Shown here in pieces: positions 14,158 to 17,103 of a stretch of 17,103 nt of DNA (its first letter is position 1; each line of letters begins with the position of its first letter). Under the pieces are notes generated by a model. That model saw only the letters and a list, made by a program, of their open reading frames with translations, was not told the DNA's origin and searched no databases. The stretch is from Thermoanaerobaculales bacterium (GTDB taxonomy: Bacteria > Acidobacteriota > Thermoanaerobaculia > Thermoanaerobaculales > Sulfomarinibacteraceae). Position numbers and translations under genes: made by a program. The DNA lies in contig JAOZUP010000032.1 of assembly GCA_029938595.1 (NCBI GenBank), positions 285 to 17,387 on the forward strand, in the 5' to 3' direction.

Positions 14158-14942
14158 TGGCCGGCACGGTCCATCCGACAGCCATCGTCGATCCCGGGGC
14201 CAGGCTTGGAGAAGGGGTCGTGGTCGGGCCGTACAACGTCATCGAAGCCGATGTCGTGATCGGTTCCGGCTGTGAGATTGGACCGTTCTGCCGCTTTGGC
14301 AGCGGCACCGTTGTCGGCGCCCGTAACCGCTTCGAGAGCCACTGCTCGGTCGGCGCGCCGCCCCAGGATCTCAAGTACGCGGGTGAGGCGACTCGGCTGG
14401 AGATTGGCGATGACAACGTCTTTCGCGAGTTCGTCACCCTGCACCGAGGAACCCCGGGCGGTGGGGGAGTCACCACGATTGCCGACAAGAGTCTCTTCAT
14501 GGCGTACGCTCATGTAGCCCACGATTGCAACGTCGGTTCGCAGACCGTCTTCGCCAACGGCGCCACCCTCGCCGGTCACGTAGAGGTGGCCGACTTCGCG
14601 ACCATCGGCGCGTTTTCGGCCATCCACCAGTTTTGTCGGGTTGGTACCCATGCGTTTTTGGGCGGTTTTACCGTGGCCACCAAAGATTGCCTCCCGTTTA
14701 TGAGCACAGTCGGTAGCCGGCCTGCGAAGTGCTTTGGTCCGAACACCATTGGCCTCGAACGCAAGGGATTCTCGGTGGAGAGTCGCGATGCGCTCAAGCA
14801 GATGTGGCGGCTGCTGCGCAGCAAGAAGCTCAACACGTCACAGGCCATCGAGCGCATAGAGAAGGAGCTCGGCGGCCAGCAGGACGTCGATTGCGTTCTC
14901 GAGTTCATCGCGAGCTCCGAGCGGGGTGTGATCCTCAGGTGA
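14157..14942 (+). CDS. lpxA: UDP-N-acetylglucosamine O-acyltransferase LpxA
   Basis: The 261-residue cytoplasmic trimer catalyses the first lipid A step, moving a 3-hydroxyacyl chain to the 3-position of UDP-GlcNAc. A left-handed beta-helix of hexapeptide repeats spans ~1-185, and a helical C-terminal domain spans ~200-261. Catalytic His-122 lies in AHVAHDC (E. coli His-125), and the conserved His-119, His-141 and His-157 are present. Gly-170 aligns with E. coli Gly-173, the hydrocarbon-ruler position, which predicts a long (about C14) acyl chain. ATG 14157 is chosen because it overlaps the fabZ stop by one base and gives the standard N-terminus (VHPTAIVDPGA); an upstream extension would lie inside fabZ. 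Confidence 0.96.
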   Translation: MAGTVHPTAIVDPGARLGEGVVVGPYNVIEADVVIGSGCEIGPFCRFGSGTVVGARNRFESHCSVGAPPQDLKYAGEATRLEIGDDNVFREFVTLHRGTPGGGGVTTIADKSLFMAYAHVAHDCNVGSQTVFANGATLAGHVEVADFATIGAFSAIHQFCRVGTHAFLGGFTVATKDCLPFMSTVGSRPAKCFGPNTIGLERKGFSVESRDALKQMWRLLRSKKLNTSQAIERIEKELGGQQDVDCVLEFIASSERGVILR

Positions 14943-15277
14943 GTGAGAGAGTCGAGATTCTGCAGACGGGGAACGGCGTTCGCCTGCGGCTGCGGGTCAA
15001 GCCGGGCGGCCGCCACCAACGTCTCATTGGTGCATACGGGGGCGCGCTCAAGCTCGAGGTCAGTGCCGCGCCGGAGAAAGGCCGGGCCAATGCTGCCGTG
15101 ATCCGGCTGTTGTCGGATGCTCTCGGCCTTCAACGCAACCGGGTGGAGATTGTCGCCGGCGCATCGTCGCAAGACAAAATCGCCGTGTTAGCGGGGTGCA
15201 GCGTCGAGGAGATCACGGCTCGACTCGCGTCGGCGGACATTCCAGCGGGGAATACCCCTGCGGTCCGAAGGAGTTGA
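14939..15277 (+). CDS. DUF167 / YggU family protein (UPF0235)
   Basis: The 112-residue product matches the small conserved DUF167 family of unknown biochemical role. The family pattern is visible: RLRLRVKPGGRHQRL (16-29), then LKLEVSAAPEKGRANAAVIR (38-57), LLSDALGL (58-64) and VEIVAGASSQDK (69-80). GTG 14939 overlaps the lpxA stop by 4 nt (GTGA), matching the coupling used elsewhere in this block. In other bacteria the family is often next to the yggT membrane protein gene; here it lies at the end of the lipid A gene series, where lpxB or an oxidoreductase is often found. The last ~25 residues are less conserved. Confidence 0.85.
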   Translation: MSERVEILQTGNGVRLRLRVKPGGRHQRLIGAYGGALKLEVSAAPEKGRANAAVIRLLSDALGLQRNRVEIVAGASSQDKIAVLAGCSVEEITARLASADIPAGNTPAVRRS

Positions 15278-15284
15278 TTGGATC

Positions 15285-15806
15285 ATGAATGCAGACATCG
15301 ATTTTGCGAATCTATCGATCAAGGATGCCCTCGACCTCGCCGTTCTGGTGGAAGAGGAGGCCGAGGAGCGGTACCGTGAGCTGGCCGACAACCTCGAGTT
15401 CCACAACACCAAGGACGCGGCCGAGTTCTTCCGCTTCATGGTGACCTGTGAGGCCAAGCATGGCGAGGAGCTACAAGCCAAGCGCAAGGAGCTATTCGGC
15501 GACGAACCGGTGTCGGTCGACCGCTCCATGTTGTGGGACGTGGAGGCGCCGGCGTTCGAGGTCGTTAAGATCTCAATGAGCCTCCCGGACGCCCTCAACG
15601 TAGCTTTGGCGGCTGAGACCAAAGCCTTCGAGTTCTTCGACGCTGCCCTCCCTGAGGTCGAGGACCTCGAGGTTCGAGAGCTCTTCACCGAGCTGCGCCA
15701 GGAAGAAGTCGAGCACATGCAGATGGTGCGGGAGCAGATGAAGAAAGCCGGCGTCGGTGATGATTTCGACCCGGACGACTTTGCCGATGAGCCGGTAGCA
15801 CAGTAG
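15285..15806 (+). CDS. Ferritin-like diiron protein (rubrerythrin-type, no rubredoxin domain)
   Basis: The 173-residue protein is a predicted four-helix bundle with a duplicated metal-binding pattern. A Glu in VEEEAEERY (22-30) and ExxH in CEAKHGEEL (Glu-56, His-59) form the first half. Glu-111 in AAETKAFEFF and ExxH in RQEEVEHM (Glu-141, His-144) form the second. This is the ferritin/rubrerythrin diiron signature; such proteins usually reduce peroxide or handle iron. No C-terminal rubredoxin (CxxC) domain is present; instead the tail is acidic (DDFDPDDFADEP). AAGGAG at 15268-15273 precedes the ATG at slightly long spacing (11 nt). It starts 7 bp after the DUF167 gene and is probably the last gene of the block. 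Its TAG stop is the first base triplet of a heptad array. Confidence 0.85.
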   Translation: MNADIDFANLSIKDALDLAVLVEEEAEERYRELADNLEFHNTKDAAEFFRFMVTCEAKHGEELQAKRKELFGDEPVSVDRSMLWDVEAPAFEVVKISMSLPDALNVALAAETKAFEFFDAALPEVEDLEVRELFTELRQEEVEHMQMVREQMKKAGVGDDFDPDDFADEPVAQ

Positions 15807-15838
15807 CTGTTAGGTATTAGCTATTAGGTATTAGCTAG
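15804..15838. repeat. 7-bp tandem array, units TAGCTAT / TAGGTAT
   Basis: Five 7-bp units run TAGCTGT, TAGGTAT, TAGCTAT, TAGGTAT and TAGCTAG, an alternating pattern that also makes a 14-bp repeat. TAGCTA is a 6-bp palindrome. The array starts on the stop codon of the ferritin-like gene, and its end touches the second 67-bp element. Stop codons occur in all three + frames. Confidence 0.85.
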
Positions 15839-15903
15839 GGAGGGGATAAACCCCTCCCCTACAACAAAATCCGTAGGGGCGGGGTTAATCCCCGCCCGCA
15901 TGT
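15837..15903 (-). repeat. 67-bp nested-palindrome element, copy 2 (inverted orientation)
   Basis: The reverse complement of this stretch aligns with 597-663 without gaps, at 62 of 67 positions. One difference is in an inner hairpin loop (ATAAA versus ATTAA) and four are in the 10-nt central loop; all stem bases are identical. Like copy 1, it lies between convergent genes, here the ferritin-like gene and the OmpW-like gene. A shared terminator role or a dispersed REP-like element are the main readings. Confidence 0.87.
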
Positions 15904-15920
15904 TAACCGGTCTCTTTGCG

Positions 15921-16568
15921 TCAGAATTTGTAGCCAAAGCCGACGGCGAATACCCACGGGTTGATGTCCAGCTTCACCGTCGGGAGATCCCGGTCGTCGG
16001 TTCTCACGGTTGCTTCGAGCGACGCGCCAAGGTAGCGAAGGTCGAGGTTGGCGTACCAGCGGTTGTTCATTTGGTAATTGACCCCGACCTGGGCGGCGAC
16101 CCCGACGCTCCCCTTGAGATCGAGATCCTCGACGCCGGCGTCCTCAAATTCGTTCGAGAGGCTGGAGAACCCTCCGACCCAGGTGATGCCGAGCCCAAAA
16201 TAGGGATCCCATGGCCCGTACACCTGTACATGATACTGGGCGAGGGCAGTCAGCGGTACAAGCCCCACCCACCCGCCGTCGATACCGTCCCAGTCGCCGC
16301 CGACGAGATCCAGACGGTGGCCAGAGACGCCGACCGAAAGCTCGACACCGATCACATCCGAGAACATCACCGTGGCGTCGAACTCGAGACCCGGTCCCGA
16401 GCCGAGGTCGAGATGGCTGCCGGTGGCGCCGAACTCGCTACTGGTCGAGCCGGCGCTCACCCATAGGATCCGACCGCCGTACCGCCACTCGGGGGACCCT
16501 GCGTCGGCACCGCCGGTCACTCCGACAATAATGGTGAGCAGGAGCGAGACGAAAACAGAACGTTTCAC
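15921..16568 (-). CDS. OmpW-like outer-membrane beta-barrel protein
   Basis: The 215-residue product has a signal peptide (~1-23, VFVSLLLTIIVGVTGGADAG) and then alternating amphipathic strands ending in the C-terminal Phe expected for Bam-inserted barrels (VFAVGFGYKF). The order of segments (LEFDATVMFSDVIGVELSVG, then LVPLTALAQYHV, then WDPYFGLGITWV, NNRWYANLDLRYL) resembles the 8-stranded OmpW family, which forms small hydrophobic channels. The GTG start (16566-16568) is preceded by GAGGGGG at ~5 nt. That Shine-Dalgarno overlaps the TGA stop of the gene upstream, so the two are likely co-transcribed and coupled. The substrate is unknown. Confidence 0.83.
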   Translation of the reverse strand: MKRSVFVSLLLTIIVGVTGGADAGSPEWRYGGRILWVSAGSTSSEFGATGSHLDLGSGPGLEFDATVMFSDVIGVELSVGVSGHRLDLVGGDWDGIDGGWVGLVPLTALAQYHVQVYGPWDPYFGLGITWVGGFSSLSNEFEDAGVEDLDLKGSVGVAAQVGVNYQMNNRWYANLDLRYLGASLEATVRTDDRDLPTVKLDINPWVFAVGFGYKF

Positions 16569-16577
16569 GGATCCCCC

Positions 16578-16922
16578 TCAGTAAACCTTGCCGAGACGCT
16601 CGAGCACCGTCTGCGGGTCGCCCGTCTTCTGCAGGGCGTCCTGAGCTTCCTGGCCGAGGGCTTCAACCATGGCCTCCGCCGAGGTCAGGATCTCGCCGCC
16701 CGCAAGATACAGGGGCGACCCGTTGGGGTCGATGTACATCCCGTCGGCAGGCGCCGACGCGGATAGGCCCTCGTACCCGGTGGGCTCCTCCTCGGCGTCG
16801 ATGATCGCCCATACCTTGGCGTCCAGGTGGATGATGTCCACCTTCTCGTCCTCGTATTTCTTTCGGAGCTGATTCCAACCGGGCGCCTCGTGTGCCCCGC
16901 GCAAGATCCAAAGCTTTGCCAT
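16578..16922 (-). CDS. Conserved-looking 114-aa protein, function unknown
   Basis: I do not recognise this family. The product is soluble, with no signal peptide or membrane segment. It begins MAKLWILRGAHEAPGWNQL and has a middle section KVWAIIDAEEEP followed by MYIDPNGSPLYLAGGEIL. The C-terminal ~30 residues are a predicted helix pair (SAEAMVEALGQEAQDALQ). ATG 16922 is chosen because GGAGGA lies 5 nt upstream; an in-frame upstream start at 16946 would place this Shine-Dalgarno inside the gene. It ends 9 bp before the OmpW-like GTG and is probably the first gene of a two-gene unit. TATGAT at 16947-16942 on the minus strand is a possible -10, but it leaves a very short leader. Confidence 0.68.
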   Translation of the reverse strand: MAKLWILRGAHEAPGWNQLRKKYEDEKVDIIHLDAKVWAIIDAEEEPTGYEGLSASAPADGMYIDPNGSPLYLAGGEILTSAEAMVEALGQEAQDALQKTGDPQTVLERLGKVY

Positions 16923-17103
16923 GTCATTCCTCCGCTGCCGCATCATACCGCGTCCGAGCCCGAGCCCGTGCCCGAGCCCGTGCCCGCCCGCCGCCCGCGG
17001 TCTGCGACCGCGGCCACGCGGCCTCGGTCGCCACGCCCTCCGAGCGCAAGCGCTCGTCGGTCGCGCTCGACCTCGCCCGCTGCGCGCCTTTGGCGCGCCG
17101 GCG
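16923..17103. other. GC-rich, palindrome-dense non-coding region
   Basis: No gene is supportable in this stretch up to the window edge. It begins with five hexamers of type GAGCCC/GTGCCC (16956-16985). Three perfect inverted repeats follow: CCGCGGTC/GACCGCGG around TGC (16995-17013), CGAGCG/CGCTCG around CAAG (17041-17056), and GCGCGCC/GGCGCGC around TTT (17082-17098). It lies upstream of the minus-strand unit, but no clear promoter is visible apart from a possible TATGAT -10. Confidence 0.65.
16956..16985. repeat. 6-bp tandem repeat, GAGCCC/GTGCCC
   Basis: Five consecutive hexamers read GAGCCC, GAGCCC, GTGCCC, GAGCCC and GTGCCC, followed by GC-rich sequence. Unlike the other tandem arrays in the window, the period is 6, not 7. 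It lies upstream of the 114-aa minus-strand gene. Confidence 0.75.

Noticed and set aside
1..17103. tRNA, rRNA, transposase or phage genes
   Set aside because: None seen on reading. The window is almost entirely housekeeping and envelope genes with no integrase, transposase or phage structural gene. tRNA absence is by eye only; a covariance search would settle it.

Overview
This window is high-GC chromosomal DNA, with AT-rich tracts confined to intergenic gaps. It comes from an LPS-bearing diderm bacterium: BamA, Skp, LpxD, FabZ, LpxA, a Lol lipoprotein exporter and two outer-membrane barrel proteins are all present. The cluster lysS-lol-bamA-skp-lpxD-fabZ-lpxA is a familiar order in deltaproteobacteria-like and Acidobacteriota genomes. 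A UVR-containing ClpC and palindrome-rich gaps make me favour Acidobacteriota. That placement is inference from gene content, not from a marker search.

Layout. (1) 1-445 is the 3' end of a TPR protein gene (+). (2) It converges on a CCA/poly(A) nucleotidyltransferase gene (-, 751-1983); the gap holds a 67-bp multi-hairpin element (597-663) and a heptad repeat array. (3) A divergent gap (1984-2251) with two more heptad arrays leads to a small outer-membrane barrel gene (+, 2252-2854). (4) rluB (3076-3903) follows. (5) From about 3992 to 15806 there is one long, tightly packed + strand block: lysS, lolC/E-type permease, lolD, clpC, bamA, skp, lpxD, fabZ, lpxA, a DUF167 gene and a ferritin-like diiron gene. 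Most junctions overlap by 1-8 nt; the largest gap is 29 bp (bamA-skp). (6) The block ends at a second convergent gap (15807-15920), which carries the second copy of the 67-bp element in the opposite orientation. (7) A two-gene minus-strand unit follows: an unrecognised 114-aa protein and an OmpW-like barrel. (8) The last ~150 bp are palindrome-rich non-coding sequence.

How the genes work together. The central block is an envelope-building unit. LolCD sorts lipoproteins, BamA inserts barrels that Skp escorts, and LpxA and LpxD add the acyl chains of lipid A; FabZ belongs to the fatty acid pathway that supplies them. The unusual member is ClpC, a cytoplasmic unfoldase, placed between lolD and bamA with overlapping reading frames on both sides.

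The most novel-looking material is non-coding. First, two copies of a 67-bp nested-palindrome element sit in the two convergent gaps; all their differences fall in predicted loops, and the two halves of each copy differ by a base-pair-preserving change. Second, five intergenic loci carry tandem repeats of different sequence that all share a 7-bp period, mostly built on a 6-bp palindrome plus one base. Two of these overlap stop codons.
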